Shown piece after piece: positions 26,703 through 37,495 of a DNA stretch of 64,000 nt. The stretch spans positions 2,965,001 to 3,029,000 of the forward strand of contig NZ_CP050177.1 in the NCBI RefSeq assembly GCF_011694815.1, in the 5' to 3' direction. Position 1 is the first letter of the stretch; each line of letters begins with the position of its first letter. The notes under the pieces are model-generated. The model searched no databases and had not been told where the DNA came from. It saw nothing but the letters and a program-made list of their open reading frames with translations. A program made the position numbers and the translations under genes. Source of the stretch: Streptomyces liangshanensis (lineage in GTDB: Bacteria > Actinomycetota > Actinomycetes > Streptomycetales > Streptomycetaceae).

Positions 26703-26963
26703 GGACCCATCCTCGCGGATGGACCCGTCCCGGTTCCAATTAGGGGCCCCTCCGGGCGGCGGGGGCCCTGCCCGGGACGTGACGGATCCGCCCAGGTTGC
26801 ACTTGCACAACGCATACGGATACCGACTGGACAAAAAGAGGACAGTCCTACCAGCATGATCGGCGCACCACAGCGGGCAGTGCGGGGGGCCGGACCGCTT
26901 ACGTACCACCGATTCCTCCGCGCGGACCGCGCCGTCCCGCATTCCATCGGAGGAAGTCCCCAA

Positions 26964-27569
26964 ATGAGCTTCGGCGATCCCCAGAACCCGTACGGGCAGC
27001 AGCCCGGCCAGCCCGGTCAGCCTGGTCAGCCCGGTCAGCCGCCCCAGCCGGGTTACGGCTACCCCCAGCAGGCCCCGCAGGGCGTGCCCCAGCAGGGGTA
27101 CGGCTACCCCCAGTCCGGCGGACCGGCGCCCTACGCCGCCCCGCAGGGCCCCGGATACGGCGGCATGCCGGAACTCGCCAGCTGGGGTTCGCGTGTCCTC
27201 GGCACCCTGGTCGACGGTCTCGTCCTCCTGGTGCCGTACATCATTGTCTTCGCCGGTGCCGCCATCGGCGGCGGCTTCGGCACCTTCCTGCGCCTGATCG
27301 GCCTCCTCGCGGTCTTCGCGGTGGCCATCTGGCAGCTGATCCAGGAGGGCAAGACCGGCCAGACCATCGGCAAGAAGGCCCTGAACATCCGTCTGCTGCG
27401 CGAGGCCGACGGCCAGCCGCTCGGCGTGGGCATGGCGTTCGTCCGCCGTCTCGCCCACTTCCTCGACGGCATCATCTGCTACATCGGTTTCCTGTGGCCG
27501 CTGTGGGACTCGAAGAACCAGACGCTCGCGGACAAGGTCTGCTCGTCGCTGGTCATCAAGTCCAACTAA
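26964..27569 (+). CDS. RDD family membrane protein with Pro/Gln-rich tail
   Basis: This 201-residue membrane protein has a Pro/Gly/Gln/Tyr-rich N-terminal segment of about 75 residues (repeats of GQP and YGYPQ) and a C-terminal RDD domain with three hydrophobic helices. The RDD pattern is visible as [13 protein letters not shown] (Arg, Asp) and [19 protein letters not shown] proteins have been linked to ion antiport in a few cases; function here is unknown. The disordered arm could act as a low-affinity protein-binding module. The start ATG has CGGAGGAAG upstream. A strong hairpin follows. Confidence 0.88.
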   Translation: MSFGDPQNPYGQQPGQPGQPGQPGQPPQPGYGYPQQAPQGVPQQGYGYPQSGGPAPYAAPQGPGYGGMPELASWGSRVLGTLVDGLVLLVPYIIVFAGAAIGGGFGTFLRLIGLLAVFAVAIWQLIQEGKTGQTIGKKALNIRLLREADGQPLGVGMAFVRRLAHFLDGIICYIGFLWPLWDSKNQTLADKVCSSLVIKSN

Positions 27570-27609
27570 GGGCATGGCGGACCAACCCGGCGCGTTAGCG
27601 CCACCGCGC

Positions 27610-27643
27610 GAAGGCCGCGCTCCCGTCCGGGAGCGCGGCCTTC
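27610..27643. terminator. Bidirectional terminator between RDD gene and purH
   Basis: GAAGGCCGCGCTCCC and GGGAGCGCGGCCTTC form a perfect 15-bp stem with a 4-base loop between the convergent stops at 27569 and 27674. Confidence 0.88.
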
Positions 27644-27673
27644 GTCCTTGCGTTGTCCTTGTACGGCAGCGGG

Positions 27674-29263
27674 TCAGTGGAAGAAGTGCCGCGTCCCCGT
27701 GAAGTACATGGTCGCGCCGGCCTTCCGCGCCGCCTCGACCACCAGCTCGTCACGGACCGAACCGCCCGGCTGCACCACGGCCCTGACGCCCGCCTCCAAC
27801 AGGATCTCCAGCCCGTCGGGGAACGGGAAGAAGGCGTCGGACGCGGCGAACGAACCGCGCGCCCGCTCCTCCCCCGCCCGCTCCACCGCGAGCTTCGCGG
27901 AGTCGACCCGGTTCACCTGGCCCATGCCGACGCCCACCGACGCGCCGCCCTTCGCGAGCAGGATCGCGTTGGACTTGACCGCGCGGCTCGCCCGCCAGGC
28001 GAAGGCCAGCTCGGCCAGCTCCGCCGCGGACAGCGCCTCGCCGGTCGCCAGCGTCCAGTTCGCCGGGTCGTCGCCCGCGGCCTGGAAGCGGTCGGTGGCC
28101 TGGAGCAGCGCCCCGCCGTCGATGGCCTTGACCTCGACCGCCGTGGCGGGCGCGTCGGCGCAGCGCAGCACGCGGATGTTCTTCTTGCGGGCCAGCACCT
28201 CGACGGCGCCGTCCTCGTAGTCCGGGGCGACGATGACCTCGGTGAAGATCTCGGCGACCTGCTCGGCCATCTCCACGGACACCGGGCGGTTGACGGCGAT
28301 CACGCCGCCGAACGCGGAGAGCGGGTCGCACGCGTGTGCCTTGCGGTGCGCCTCGGCGACGTCGTCGCCGATCGCGATCCCGCACGGGTTGGCGTGCTTG
28401 ATGATCGCGACACACGGCTCGGGGTGGTCGTACGCGGCACGGCGCGCGGCGTCCGTGTCCGTGTAGTTGTTGTACGACATCTCCTTGCCGTGCAGCTGCT
28501 CGGCGTCGGCCAGGCCGCCGCCCTCGGCGCCGGTGTAGAGCGCGGCGGGCTGGTGCGGGTTCTCGCCGTAACGGAGCACGTTCTTACGGAGGTACGTCGC
28601 TCCGAGGAAGTCCGGGAGGCGGTCCGCGGCGGACCCGCTGTCGGCCTCCGCGTCGACGGCCGCGTAGTCGGCGGCGAACCAGGACGCCACGGCCACGTCG
28701 TACGCGGCGGTGTGCTGGAACGCCTCCGCGGCGAGCCGCTTACGGGTCGTCAGGTCGAACCCGCCGTGCTGTACGGCCGCGAGGACGTCCCCGTACCGCT
28801 CCGGGCTGGTGACGACCGCCACGGACGGGTGGTTCTTGGCCGCGGCGCGCACCATCGAGGGGCCGCCGATGTCGATCTGCTCGACGCACTCGTCGTCGGT
28901 CGCCCCGGAGGCGACCGTCTCGCGGAACGGGTACAGGTTGACGACGACCAGCTCGAACGGCTCGATGTCCAGCTCGGCCAGCTGCTCGCGGTGCGCGTCG
29001 AGCCGCAGGTCGGCGAGGATGCCGGCGTGCACGCGCGGGTGCAGGGTCTTGACGCGGCCGTCCAGGCACTCGGGGAAGCCCGTCAGCTCCTCGACCTTGG
29101 TGACCGGCACCCCGGCGGCGGCGATCTTCGCGGCGGTGGAACCGGTGGAGACCAGGGTGACCCCGGCCTCGTGCAGTCCACGGGCCAGCTCTTCCAGGCC
29201 CGTCTTGTCGTAGACGCTGACCAGCGCGCGGCGGATCGGCCGCTTGGTACCTTCGGCGGTCAC
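27674..29263 (-). CDS. purH: Bifunctional AICAR transformylase/IMP cyclohydrolase
   Basis: This enzyme carries out the last two steps of IMP synthesis: formyl transfer from 10-formyl-THF to AICAR and ring closure. The N-terminal cyclohydrolase domain (to about 200) shows [20 protein letters not shown] and [12 protein letters not shown]; the C-terminal transformylase domain contains [15 protein letters not shown] and [10 protein letters not shown]. The 529 residues are the normal length. Translation starts at GTG, which overlaps the purN stop in a GTGA arrangement (29260-29263), so the two are coupled. Its upstream partner purN consumes the same formyl donor. Confidence 0.97.
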   Translation of the reverse strand: MTAEGTKRPIRRALVSVYDKTGLEELARGLHEAGVTLVSTGSTAAKIAAAGVPVTKVEELTGFPECLDGRVKTLHPRVHAGILADLRLDAHREQLAELDIEPFELVVVNLYPFRETVASGATDDECVEQIDIGGPSMVRAAAKNHPSVAVVTSPERYGDVLAAVQHGGFDLTTRKRLAAEAFQHTAAYDVAVASWFAADYAAVDAEADSGSAADRLPDFLGATYLRKNVLRYGENPHQPAALYTGAEGGGLADAEQLHGKEMSYNNYTDTDAARRAAYDHPEPCVAIIKHANPCGIAIGDDVAEAHRKAHACDPLSAFGGVIAVNRPVSVEMAEQVAEIFTEVIVAPDYEDGAVEVLARKKNIRVLRCADAPATAVEVKAIDGGALLQATDRFQAAGDDPANWTLATGEALSAAELAELAFAWRASRAVKSNAILLAKGGASVGVGMGQVNRVDSAKLAVERAGEERARGSFAASDAFFPFPDGLEILLEAGVRAVVQPGGSVRDELVVEAARKAGATMYFTGTRHFFH

Positions 29264-29904
29264 TGGATCGTTACCTTTCGTCCCTCAATGCGGTAGCCGT
29301 GCCGGGCCAGACGCCCCACGACATCGACGAGCAGGCGCCGCTCGACCTCCTTGATGCGCTCGTGGAGCGCGACGCCGTCGTCCGAGTAGTCCTCGTCCCT
29401 GACCTCCACCACGCCCTGCGCGATGATCGGGCCCTCGTCGACGCCTTCGTCGACGAAGTGGACGGTGCAGCCGGTCACCTTCACGCCGTGCGCGAGCGCG
29501 TCCCGTACGCCGTGGGCGCCGGGAAAGCTGGGCAGCAGGGCGGGATGGGTGTTCACGAACCGGCCGCCGAAGCGCGCGAGGAACTCCTTCCCCACGATCT
29601 TCATGAAGCCGGCCGAGACCACGAGGTCCGGCTCGTGGGCGGCGGTCGCCTCGGCAAGCGCCGCGTCCCACGCGGCGCGCGTCCCGTGGTCCCTGACCCG
29701 GCACACGAAGGTGGGGATCCCGGCGCGCTCCGCCCGCTCCAGGCCCACGATGGAGTCCCGGTCGGCGCCGACGGCCACGATCCGCGCCCCGAAACCGGCG
29801 GGGTCGGCGGCGATGGCGTCGATGAGCGCCTGGAGGTTCGTACCCGAACCGGAGACCAGGACCACGAGCCGGGCCGGTCGGCCGGCGGGGGGCAGGGAGG
29901 CCAC
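29260..29904 (-). CDS. purN: Phosphoribosylglycinamide formyltransferase
   Basis: This enzyme transfers a formyl group from 10-formyl-THF to GAR in purine synthesis. It starts [20 protein letters not shown], the typical glycinamide-ribotide site; the catalytic triad region is seen in [15 protein letters not shown] (Asn, His) and [17 protein letters not shown] (His, Asp). GTG at 29904 is chosen (214 residues) because AAAGG lies at proper spacing; an upstream in-frame GTG at 29931 would add nine residues. It forms an operon with purH, overlapped by 4 bp. Upstream is an untranslated region with small hairpins. Confidence 0.95.
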   Translation of the reverse strand: MASLPPAGRPARLVVLVSGSGTNLQALIDAIAADPAGFGARIVAVGADRDSIVGLERAERAGIPTFVCRVRDHGTRAAWDAALAEATAAHEPDLVVSAGFMKIVGKEFLARFGGRFVNTHPALLPSFPGAHGVRDALAHGVKVTGCTVHFVDEGVDEGPIIAQGVVEVRDEDYSDDGVALHERIKEVERRLLVDVVGRLARHGYRIEGRKVTIQ

Positions 29905-29989
29905 GGTGGGCGCCTTTCTGGGAGCGGGCACGGCCTCGCCGAGCGTGCGGGGCCGGTGTGGTCGGCGGCTTTGTGTGGTCGTACGAACG

Positions 29990-30110
29990 GATCACGATCC
30001 CCGATACGGGGAACTCTACGAAGGAGCCGACCGTCAGCAACGATACCGGCACACCGAGCGGCCCCCACGGGACGGGGGCCCGGCCGGGAGGTAGCGTCTG
30101 GGGACAGGGT
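29990..30110. other. purN upstream region with two small hairpins
   Basis: TCCCCGATACGGGGA (about 29998-30012) and GGCCCCC/GGGGGCC (about 30060-30080) can form short stems in the divergent promoter region of purN and the next gene. No PurR box or purine riboswitch was recognised. Confidence 0.35.
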
Positions 30111-30180
30111 TCTGTCTCCGGGACGGCCCATACGACACAAGACCCCCGCGCGCTGGGTCTGAGGGGAAGACGTTCACCAG

Positions 30181-31134
30181 ATGCAGGACCGACGCCGCCG
30201 CACGGCACCCCACCTCCCGCCGCCCTCCGGGCCGGTGCTGCTGCTGCGGGAACGCCAGTCCTCCTCCACGGGGGCACCGGATCCCACGGGGGCGTCGGGC
30301 GGTTCCCAGGCGGGCGATTCCCGGGCGGGCGGTTCCCAGGAGTCCGGTGAGCCCTCGGGATCCTCCTCCGGCGGCAACGCCGACGACAATCCGTTCGCGC
30401 CGCCGCCCGCCGACCGGCCCGACCAGCCGTGGCGGCCCCGGCTGCCCGAGAACGGCGGCGCGCCGGACGGCGGGTCCGACTCCGACCGGGGCGACCGCGG
30501 CGGCTGGGGAAGCCAGTGGAGCAGCCGCCAGCCCGGCCGCTCCTCGGGCGGCTTCGGGAGCCGTCCCGGGAACCAGGGCGGCGGGCAGAACGGGCAGAAC
30601 GGCCCCGGCAACGGCCGGCAGGACGGCCCCGAAGGAGGCCGGGGCGGCCTGCGCTGGGACCCGACCGACCCGGTCCAGCGCCGCGCCCGCTACGCGCTGC
30701 TGTCCGGGATGTGGGCCTTCTTCTTCGTGCTCTTCGACTTCCCGGAGATCGCGCTGCTGCTCGGCGCGCTGGGCGTCTACTGGGGCGTCAGCTCCCTGCG
30801 CGACAAGCCCCGGCCGGCGGCCGACACGTCCGCCTCCTCGGGCCCCGGCTCCGCCTTCCGTACGGCCACGACCCCGGACCGTGCCGCTCCCGCGGCGCAG
30901 AACCCGGCGCCGGGCGCGGGGGCGAACGTGAACCGCCAGCAGAAGACGGCGGCGGTGAGCGGCCTGGTGACGGCCGGCCTGGCGCTGGCGCTGGTGGCGG
31001 CGACGTTCACCGTGCAGCTCGCGTACCGCGACTACTTCACGTGCGTGAACGACTCGCTGACGCAGGAGGCCCGGCTGTCCTGCAACAGCCAGCTGCCGGA
31101 CTCGCTGCACTCGATCTTCGGCGTCAAGGAGTGA
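30181..31134 (+). CDS. Hypothetical membrane protein with disordered N terminus
   Basis: This is a protein of unknown function with 317 residues. About 155 N-terminal residues are low complexity (Gly, Ser, Pro, Gln, Arg), followed by the motif [20 protein letters not shown], two close hydrophobic helices ([26 protein letters not shown]), a linker, a third helix ([20 protein letters not shown]) and a short tail with two Cys ([18 protein letters not shown]) probably outside. The layout suggests a bitopic or tritopic envelope protein. The start is uncertain because the N terminus is repetitive; the ribosome site AGGGGAAG is 12 bases upstream of ATG. The 3' end overlaps the convergent gene by 11 bp. 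Confidence 0.75.
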   Translation: MQDRRRRTAPHLPPPSGPVLLLRERQSSSTGAPDPTGASGGSQAGDSRAGGSQESGEPSGSSSGGNADDNPFAPPPADRPDQPWRPRLPENGGAPDGGSDSDRGDRGGWGSQWSSRQPGRSSGGFGSRPGNQGGGQNGQNGPGNGRQDGPEGGRGGLRWDPTDPVQRRARYALLSGMWAFFFVLFDFPEIALLLGALGVYWGVSSLRDKPRPAADTSASSGPGSAFRTATTPDRAAPAAQNPAPGAGANVNRQQKTAAVSGLVTAGLALALVAATFTVQLAYRDYFTCVNDSLTQEARLSCNSQLPDSLHSIFGVKE

Positions 31135-32974
31135 CGTCCGGCCGGTCCGGGGCAGTTTCCGGGTCCGGCTTCGTCTCCTGGACCTCTCTCACCACCTGAA
31201 CCTCCTCCCCGGAGCCGTCCTCCCCGCCGGAGGGCGGCTCCGGCACCGGCGGGAGCAGCGGTACGGCGGGGAAGTCGGCCATCAGGCCGCCCGACGCGTC
31301 CTTGATCGCGGCCCACCGCGCCTCCCGCGTCTCCCGGTCGTGCCAGGCGGCGGCCGGCAGGACGTCGTACGACTCCGGGTCCGGACCGACGGGAGGGGCC
31401 GCCGCCACGACGGGGGCCTTGCCGTCCTTCGCTACCCCCTCCGTGTCCGCCGCCCCGGCCTCGGCCGCTCCCGCCCCGACCCCCGCCGTGGCCCCTGCCG
31501 TGGCCACCCCCGCGGCCGCCGTCCGCCGCCAGGGCGCCCACCACGCCCCGCGCCCGGCGCCCCCGCCGGCGACAACCCCACCGTCGGCACCCCCGCTGTC
31601 GGCGCCCGAACCGTCGGCACCCGGGCCGTCGGCACCCGCGCCCGGTACGACCGACACGCCCGGGTCCGGCTTCACCCGCCGCTCGCGCAGCCGCCACACC
31701 CGGATCAGCAGCGCCACCGGCACCCCGACCCCCACCAGCCACCCCAGCGCCGCCAACCCCGTCAGCCACCCCACAGGTCCGAAGGCGGCCAGGTCGGCGT
31801 TGCCCAACGGCCCGCCCGCGGCCGCCGCCAGAATCCCCGTCAGCAGCGCGCCCAGCGCACCCCCGAGAGCCGCCGTCAGCGCCGTCGCGCGCAGCGTCCA
31901 CGCCTCCTCCCGTACGGCGAAGGGCGGCGCCGCCACCCGTACCGTGAACCACGCGACCACCACCCCCGCCACCACCGGCACCCCCGCGGCCGCCCAGTGC
32001 AGCGGGGTCCCGTGGTCCTGCGGCACGGCGGCGAGCAGCGGGAACGACGGCAGCGCTGGCGGGCCCGTGATGCCCAGCGGGGTGACCGTGGCCGCCGTAC
32101 CGAGCGCGAAGCCGGGCCCCAGGCCGTAGGCGGCGGCCCAGGCGGCGGCGTTCGGCACCAGCGCGAGCCCGAGCAGGAGGACGGCGAACCGCCCCGACCA
32201 GTCGCCCGCGAGCTGGGTGAACGACAGCTGCGCCGCGCCCCCGTGCCACACCAGCGAGGCCCCGACGAGCAGCGCCCCGCCGCCCAGCAGCGCCAGGACC
32301 GCGGCGGCGGCCGCCCGCAGCGCGACGGCGGTCCTGCGCCGGGCGGGCGGTGCCCAGACGGTACGGACGAGGCGTTCCCGTACCCCCGCGGGCAGCCACA
32401 GGGGCAGGGGGCCGACCGGCCGGCCGCTGCCGGACCACGCGCCGACGGCCGTGGAGAGCACCGTCACCAGCGGCAGCAGGAGCGCCGCGCGGACGGGGTG
32501 CGCGGTGAGCGGTCCGCCGGAGACGTAGAACACGACGGCGCCGCCGACCAGCAGGTATCCGGCGGAGATGGTGGCCACGGCGCCGAGCGCGGTGAGCTGC
32601 GGCCTGCCCTCCTCCGGTTCGAGGGCGTCCCTGGCCGCGCGGTGGGTGAGCCACACCGGCAGGGCCAGGAGCAGCAGGGGGACCACCCCGAGCGGCGCGG
32701 GCGCCCCTGACATGGTGTCGGGCCGCACCAGCTCGACGCCGTGCGCGAGCAGCCAGAGGGCCGCGGCGACGTGGAGGGCGCCCCGGGCGCCGCTGTCGGG
32801 GTAGGGCGAGGTGATCCACATCCCCATGACCAGCACGGCGAGTGCCCCGAGGCCGAGGCCCGCGGCGATGGCCCCGCGGAGGAAGGACGCGGTCAGCGCG
32901 GCGGCCCGGCCCCGTTCCGCCGCCGAGGCCGAGGCCGAGGACAACGTCGTGCTGCGATCGGTCACTTGGGTCAC
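31124..32974 (-). CDS. DUF6350/PerM-like multi-pass membrane protein
   Basis: This is a 616-residue polytopic membrane protein, probably the DUF6350 family that current pipelines name cell division protein PerM. At least nine hydrophobic helices lie in the first ~420 residues (for example [47 protein letters not shown]). The remaining ~190 residues form a low-complexity, Ala/Gly-rich cytoplasmic tail with SDS-like acidic patches and [20 protein letters not shown] near its end. Start is GTG at 32974; the ribosome site is weak. It is divergent from a sigma-like gene 69 bp away and overlaps the hypothetical gene's 3' end by 11 bp. Function is not established. Confidence 0.7.
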   Translation of the reverse strand: MTQVTDRSTTLSSASASAAERGRAAALTASFLRGAIAAGLGLGALAVLVMGMWITSPYPDSGARGALHVAAALWLLAHGVELVRPDTMSGAPAPLGVVPLLLLALPVWLTHRAARDALEPEEGRPQLTALGAVATISAGYLLVGGAVVFYVSGGPLTAHPVRAALLLPLVTVLSTAVGAWSGSGRPVGPLPLWLPAGVRERLVRTVWAPPARRRTAVALRAAAAAVLALLGGGALLVGASLVWHGGAAQLSFTQLAGDWSGRFAVLLLGLALVPNAAAWAAAYGLGPGFALGTAATVTPLGITGPPALPSFPLLAAVPQDHGTPLHWAAAGVPVVAGVVVAWFTVRVAAPPFAVREEAWTLRATALTAALGGALGALLTGILAAAAGGPLGNADLAAFGPVGWLTGLAALGWLVGVGVPVALLIRVWRLRERRVKPDPGVSVVPGAGADGPGADGSGADSGGADGGVVAGGGAGRGAWWAPWRRTAAAGVATAGATAGVGAGAAEAGAADTEGVAKDGKAPVVAAAPPVGPDPESYDVLPAAAWHDRETREARWAAIKDASGGLMADFPAVPLLPPVPEPPSGGEDGSGEEVQVVREVQETKPDPETAPDRPDVTP

Positions 32975-33043
32975 GGCGCCATGCTGCCAACGACACGCGC
33001 TTTATCCGGGTAACAAGCTAATGACCGTGGTGTCGCTCAATAT

Positions 33044-33922
33044 ATGTTTATGTACTTTTTCACCCGTTCTCCCAAGGACCGCGACGCGCGTACGGACGCG
33101 GCGGGGCCCGGCCCCTTCACGCCCGCGCAGGCCTTCGACGCGCTGTACACCCACGCCGCGCCCTCTCTCGTACGGCAGGCGTACCTGCTCACCGGGCGGC
33201 GCGCCCTGTCCCAGGAGTCCGTCGAGCGGGCCTTCCACCAGGCGTGGGGGCGCTGGCCCGAGGTCGCGGTGGACCGGGATCCGGCGGGGTGGGTACGGGC
33301 GGCGGCGTACGAGTACGCCCTGTCGCCCTGGCACCGGCTGCGCCACGGCCGGCGGGGCCCCGACCTGATCACCGGTCAGCGGGACGGCGGGGACGGGCGC
33401 GCGCTGCGCGAGGCGCTGCTCGCACTGCCGCCGCGCTACCGCCGCGTCCTGATGCTGTACGACGGGCTGGGCCTGGACCTGCCGGAGACGGCGGCGGAGA
33501 CGGAGGCGAGCACGCTGGGGACGGCGCGGCGGCTGCTGAACGCGCGCGAGGCGGTGGCGGGCCGGCTGCCCGAACTGGCGGACCCGGACGCGCTGCACCA
33601 GCGGCTGGGGACGCTGGCCCGGACGGTGACCCCGCCGGCCATTCCGCCGGCGCGGGCGGTACGGAGGAGTGCCGAGCGGCGCGCCCGGTTGTGGACGCGG
33701 GCGGCGATCGCCTTCACGGCGTTGATCGTGGGGGCGACCGGCTTCACGCTGGCCACGGCGCCCACCCGGTACTGGGAGCCGCTGGCGGCCGCGCGGCCGG
33801 TCGACGGCGTACCGGTCACGAGCGGTCCCGAGGCGTGGACCGAGCAGGATCTGACGCTGCGGGACCGCCTGCGCGACGAACCGTTCCACGGCCCGCAACG
33901 GCTGGTCCCGCTGCCCCTCTGA
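33044..33922 (+). CDS. ECF sigma factor-like protein with C-terminal membrane anchor
   Basis: This protein of 292 residues looks like an ECF-type sigma factor fused to a membrane tail. Residues ~28-100 resemble region 2 (FDALYTHAAPSLVRQAYLLT; ERAFHQAWGRWPE), and 121-170 resemble region 4 (REALLALPPRYRRVLMLYDGLGL). A hydrophobic helix at about 220-238 (AIAFTALIVGATGFTLATA) is followed by a ~50-residue exterior or cytoplasmic tail. Classical ECF factors do not carry such a segment. Conserved sigma residues are weak (no clear DExxD/W motif), so it may have lost promoter binding. The first codons lie in an AT-rich stretch (ATATATGTTTATG) without a ribosome site; translation may be leaderless. An alternate ATG is at 33050. 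Confidence 0.7.
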   Translation: MFMYFFTRSPKDRDARTDAAGPGPFTPAQAFDALYTHAAPSLVRQAYLLTGRRALSQESVERAFHQAWGRWPEVAVDRDPAGWVRAAAYEYALSPWHRLRHGRRGPDLITGQRDGGDGRALREALLALPPRYRRVLMLYDGLGLDLPETAAETEASTLGTARRLLNAREAVAGRLPELADPDALHQRLGTLARTVTPPAIPPARAVRRSAERRARLWTRAAIAFTALIVGATGFTLATAPTRYWEPLAAARPVDGVPVTSGPEAWTEQDLTLRDRLRDEPFHGPQRLVPLPL

Positions 33923-33928
33923 GGCGCT

Positions 33929-33961
33929 CGGCCCGGGCCGCCCTCGCGGTGGCCCGGGCCG
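33929..33961. terminator. Bidirectional terminator after the sigma-like gene and sucD
   Basis: CGGCCCGGGCC and GGCCCGGGCCG form a perfect 11-bp stem with an 11-base loop between convergent stops at 33922 and 34003. Confidence 0.8.
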
Positions 33962-34002
33962 TTGTGCCGTGCTGTCAGGCCGTGGTGCCGTCAGCCGTCG
34001 TG

Positions 34003-34887
34003 TCAGCCCGCGAGGATCGCGCGGGCCAGCGCAGCGGTCTCGGTCGGCGTCTTGCCGACCTTCACGCCCGCGGCCTCCAGGGCTTCCTTCTTCGCCTGGG
34101 CCGTACCGGAGGAACCGGAGACGATGGCGCCGGCGTGGCCCATGGTCTTGCCCTCGGGCGCGGTGAAGCCCGCGACGTAGCCGACGACCGGCTTCGTGAC
34201 GTTCTTCGCGATGAAGTCGGCCGCGCGCTCCTCGGCGTCGCCGCCGATCTCGCCGATCATGACGATCAGGTCGGTGTCGGCGTCGGCCTCGAACGCGGCG
34301 AGCGCGTCGATGTGCGTCGTACCGATGACCGGGTCGCCACCGATGCCGACGGCGGACGAGAAGCCGAGGTCACGGAGCTCGTACATCATCTGGTAGGTCA
34401 GCGTGCCGGACTTGGACACGAGACCGATGCGGCCGGGCTTGGTGATGTCGCCCGGGATGATGCCGGCGTTGGACTGGCCGGGGGTGATCAGGCCGGGGCA
34501 GTTCGGGCCGATGATCCGGGTCTTGTTGCCCTTCACGCCCGCGTACGCCCAGAACGCCGCGGAGTCGTGCACCGCGATGCCCTCGGTGATCACGACGGCG
34601 AGCGGGATCTCGGCGTCGATCGCCTCGATCACGGCGGCCTTGGCGAAGGCCGGCGGGACGAAGACGACGGAGACGTCGGCGCCGGTCTTCTCGATGGCCT
34701 CGGCCACGGACCCGAACACGGGTACGTCGGTGCCGTCGAAGTCGACGGACGTGCCGGCCTTACGGGGGTTGACGCCGCCGACGATGTTCGTGCCGTCGGC
34801 GAGCATGAGCTTGGTGTGCTTCATGCCCGTGGCGCCGGTCATCCCCTGGACGATGACCTTGCTGTCCTTGGTGAGGAAGATAGCCAT
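34003..34887 (-). CDS. sucD: Succinyl-CoA synthetase alpha subunit
   Basis: This is the alpha subunit of the TCA enzyme that makes succinate and ATP or GTP from succinyl-CoA. The CoA-binding domain starts at the N terminus ([16 protein letters not shown]) and the phospho-histidine is H251 in [10 protein letters not shown]. Other family motifs are [11 protein letters not shown] and KSGTLTYQ. The 294 residues are standard. It follows sucC with a 20-bp gap on the same strand, giving a sucCD operon, and precedes a shared terminator. Confidence 0.97.
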   Translation of the reverse strand: MAIFLTKDSKVIVQGMTGATGMKHTKLMLADGTNIVGGVNPRKAGTSVDFDGTDVPVFGSVAEAIEKTGADVSVVFVPPAFAKAAVIEAIDAEIPLAVVITEGIAVHDSAAFWAYAGVKGNKTRIIGPNCPGLITPGQSNAGIIPGDITKPGRIGLVSKSGTLTYQMMYELRDLGFSSAVGIGGDPVIGTTHIDALAAFEADADTDLIVMIGEIGGDAEERAADFIAKNVTKPVVGYVAGFTAPEGKTMGHAGAIVSGSSGTAQAKKEALEAAGVKVGKTPTETAALARAILAG

Positions 34888-34907
34888 GGTTGTGGTTTCC
34901 CTCGTCC

Positions 34908-36086
34908 TTACTTCGCTGCTGCGGCGAGCTCGGCGGCCTTGTCGGCCGCGCCGTCCATGGTGTCCACGCGCCGCACGAGCGGGTGGTTGGCGTCGGACAG
35001 GATCTTGCGACCCAGCTCCGCGTTGTTGCCGTCGAGGCGCACGACGAGCGGCTTCTCGACGTTCTCGCCCTTGGACTCCAGCAGCTCCAGGGCCTGCACG
35101 ATGCCGTTGGCGACCTCGTCGCAGGCGGTGATGCCACCGAAGACGTTGACGAACACGGACTTGACGTCCGGGTCGCCCAGGATGATCTCCAGGCCGTTCG
35201 CCATCACCTCGGCGGACGCGCCGCCGCCGATGTCGAGGAAGTTGGCGGGCTTCACGCCGCCGTGGGCCTCACCGGCGTACGCGACGACGTCGAGGGTCGA
35301 CATGACCAGACCCGCGCCGTTGCCGATGATGCCGACCTGGCCGTCGAGCTTGACGTAGTTGAGGTTCTTCGCCTTGGCGGCGGCCTCCAGCGGGTTCGCC
35401 GCGGCCTTGTCCTCCAGCGCCTCGTGCTCCGGCTGGCGGAAGTCGGCGTTCTCGTCGAGCGAGACCTTGCCGTCCAGCGCGATGATCTTGCCGTCGCCCG
35501 ACTTGATCAGCGGGTTGACCTCGACCAGGAGGGCGTCCTCCTTGATGAAGACGGTCCACAGCTTCTGGAGGACGTCCGCGACCTGGTCCGCGATGTCGGC
35601 CGGGAACTTCGCGGCGGCGACGATCTCGGCGGCCTTCTCCGGGGTGCAGCCCTCGTAGGCGTCGACCGGGATCTTGGCGAGCGCGTCGGGGTTCTCCTCG
35701 GCGACGACCTCGATCTCGACACCGCCCTCGACGGAGGCCATGGCGAGGAAGGTGCGGTTGGTGCGGTCGAGCAGGAAGGAGACGTAGTACTCCTCCGCGA
35801 TGTCCGCGGTCTCGGCCAGCATCACCTTGTGGACCGTGTGGCCCTTGATGTCCATGCCCAGGATCTGGCCGGCCTTCTCGACGGCCTCGTCCGGGTCGGC
35901 GGCCAGCTTGACGCCGCCCGCCTTACCGCGTCCACCGACCTTGACCTGCGCCTTGACGACAGCCTTGCCGCCGAGACGCTCGGTCACCTCGCGGGCCGCC
36001 TCAGGCGTCTCGATGACTTCACCGGCCAGCACCGGTACACCGTGCTTGGCGAAGAGGTCCCTCGCCTGATACTCGAACAGGTCCAC
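34908..36086 (-). CDS. sucC: Succinyl-CoA synthetase beta subunit
   Basis: This is the nucleotide-binding beta subunit (ATP-grasp fold). It starts [19 protein letters not shown], the classical N terminus, and contains [26 protein letters not shown] and [13 protein letters not shown] are also typical. The length is 392 residues. The start is a GTG (36084-36086) with GGGACGG upstream. Transcription would begin in the 230-bp region shared with the 3' end of the VWA gene. With sucD it forms the first genes transcribed leftward after the MoxR/VWA operon. Confidence 0.97.
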   Translation of the reverse strand: MDLFEYQARDLFAKHGVPVLAGEVIETPEAAREVTERLGGKAVVKAQVKVGGRGKAGGVKLAADPDEAVEKAGQILGMDIKGHTVHKVMLAETADIAEEYYVSFLLDRTNRTFLAMASVEGGVEIEVVAEENPDALAKIPVDAYEGCTPEKAAEIVAAAKFPADIADQVADVLQKLWTVFIKEDALLVEVNPLIKSGDGKIIALDGKVSLDENADFRQPEHEALEDKAAANPLEAAAKAKNLNYVKLDGQVGIIGNGAGLVMSTLDVVAYAGEAHGGVKPANFLDIGGGASAEVMANGLEIILGDPDVKSVFVNVFGGITACDEVANGIVQALELLESKGENVEKPLVVRLDGNNAELGRKILSDANHPLVRRVDTMDGAADKAAELAAAAK

Positions 36087-36316
36087 GCGTGTCCGTCCCT
36101 TTGTGTTCTGAAATCCGCAGCCTGGTGATCGCGGGTTCGTTGTCGGCGTGGGCGTGCCGCGAAGGGCAACGTGACTGCGCTGTCACTGAGGAAGGCGTAC
36201 ACGCTGTCCGGTACGCGGCATGTCCGTCTCGCAGGTTATCCCCGTGGGCGGTGGGTCCCTAAATCGCGGATCACACCTGAGCGGTGATACCTGTCACAGA
36301 GCGCCCCGGACAGACC

Positions 36317-37495
36317 CTAGGCCGTCTCGGGGACGGGCAGCGGGCGCTTTTCCAGCGCCGCCGCCATCACCTCCGGGAACAGGTCGGGCGTGCAGGCGAA
36401 GGCGGGCGCTCCGAGCGCCGCGAGGGCCGCCGCGTGCTCCCGGTCGTAGGCCGGGGCGCCTTCGTCGGACAGCGCGAGCAGCGCGACGAACTCCACCCCC
36501 GACGCCTTCATCGCCGCCACCCGTTTGAGCATCTCGTCGCGTATCCCGCCCTCGTAGAGATCACTGATCAGGACGACCACGGTGTCGGCGGGGCGGGTGA
36601 TGCGCGCCTGGCAGTAGGCGAGGGCGCGGTTGATGTCCGTGCCGCCGCCGAGCTGGGTGCCGAAGAGGACGTCGACGGGGTCGTCCAGCTGGTCGGTGAG
36701 GTCCACGACGGCGGTGTCGAAGACGACGAGCCGGGTGTCGAGGGTGCGCATCGAGGCCAGGACCGCGCCGAACACCGACGCGTACACGACGGACGCGGCC
36801 ATCGAGCCCGACTGGTCGATGCAGAGGACGACCTCCTTCTTGACGGCCTGCGAGGCGCGGCCGTACCCGATGAGGCGCTCGGGGACGATCGTGCCGTGCT
36901 CGGGCAGGTAGTTCTTGAGGTTGGCCCGGATCGTGCGGTCCCAGTCGATGTCCCGGTGGCGCGGCCGGTTGATCCGGGCGGACCGGTCGAGGGCGCCGGT
37001 CAGGGTGGCGCGGGTACGGGTGGCGAGGCGCTTCTCGATGTCCTCGACCACCTTGCGGACGACCGCGCGGGCGGTCTCCTTCGTCGTCTCGGGCATGGCC
37101 TTGTTCAGGGACAGGAGCGTGCCGACGAGGTGGACGTCGGCCTCGACGGCCTCCAGCATCTCGGGCTCCAGGAGGAGCGCGGAGAGCCCGAGCCGGTCGA
37201 TGGCGTCGCGCTGCATGACCTGGACGACGGAGCTGGGGAAGTACGTACGGATGTCGCCCAGCCAGCGGGCGACGGCCGGCGCGGACGCCCCGAGCCCCGC
37301 GGACCGGCTGTCGCGGGCGCCGCCCCCGGCGCCCCCGGCCTTGCGGGAGCCGTAGAGGGCGGAGAGCGCGCCGTCCATGGCCGCGTCCGCGCCGCCGAGG
37401 GAGCAGCCCGTGCCGTCGGCGCCGTCCCCGCCGAGCACGAGGCGCCAGCGGCGCAGCCGCTCGTCGGCGGCGGATTCCGTACGGTCGGTGGTCAT
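36317..37495 (-). CDS. CoxE/YehP-like von Willebrand A domain protein
   Basis: This is a 392-residue cytosolic VWA protein. Residues 1-215 are a helical segment with low-complexity patch GSRKAGGAGGGARD; the VWA domain follows with a full metal-dependent adhesion site, D227-Q-S-G-S231 (CIDQSGSM), and the further GGGTDI and ISDLYEGG elements. In MoxR/VWA systems this part holds Mg2+ and partners the AAA ATPase to remodel or insert a metal into a client. The start overlaps the stop of the DUF5682 gene (ATGA, 37492-37495), so it is the third gene of a coupled operon. It resembles E. coli YehP. Confidence 0.92.
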   Translation of the reverse strand: MTTDRTESAADERLRRWRLVLGGDGADGTGCSLGGADAAMDGALSALYGSRKAGGAGGGARDSRSAGLGASAPAVARWLGDIRTYFPSSVVQVMQRDAIDRLGLSALLLEPEMLEAVEADVHLVGTLLSLNKAMPETTKETARAVVRKVVEDIEKRLATRTRATLTGALDRSARINRPRHRDIDWDRTIRANLKNYLPEHGTIVPERLIGYGRASQAVKKEVVLCIDQSGSMAASVVYASVFGAVLASMRTLDTRLVVFDTAVVDLTDQLDDPVDVLFGTQLGGGTDINRALAYCQARITRPADTVVVLISDLYEGGIRDEMLKRVAAMKASGVEFVALLALSDEGAPAYDREHAAALAALGAPAFACTPDLFPEVMAAALEKRPLPVPETA

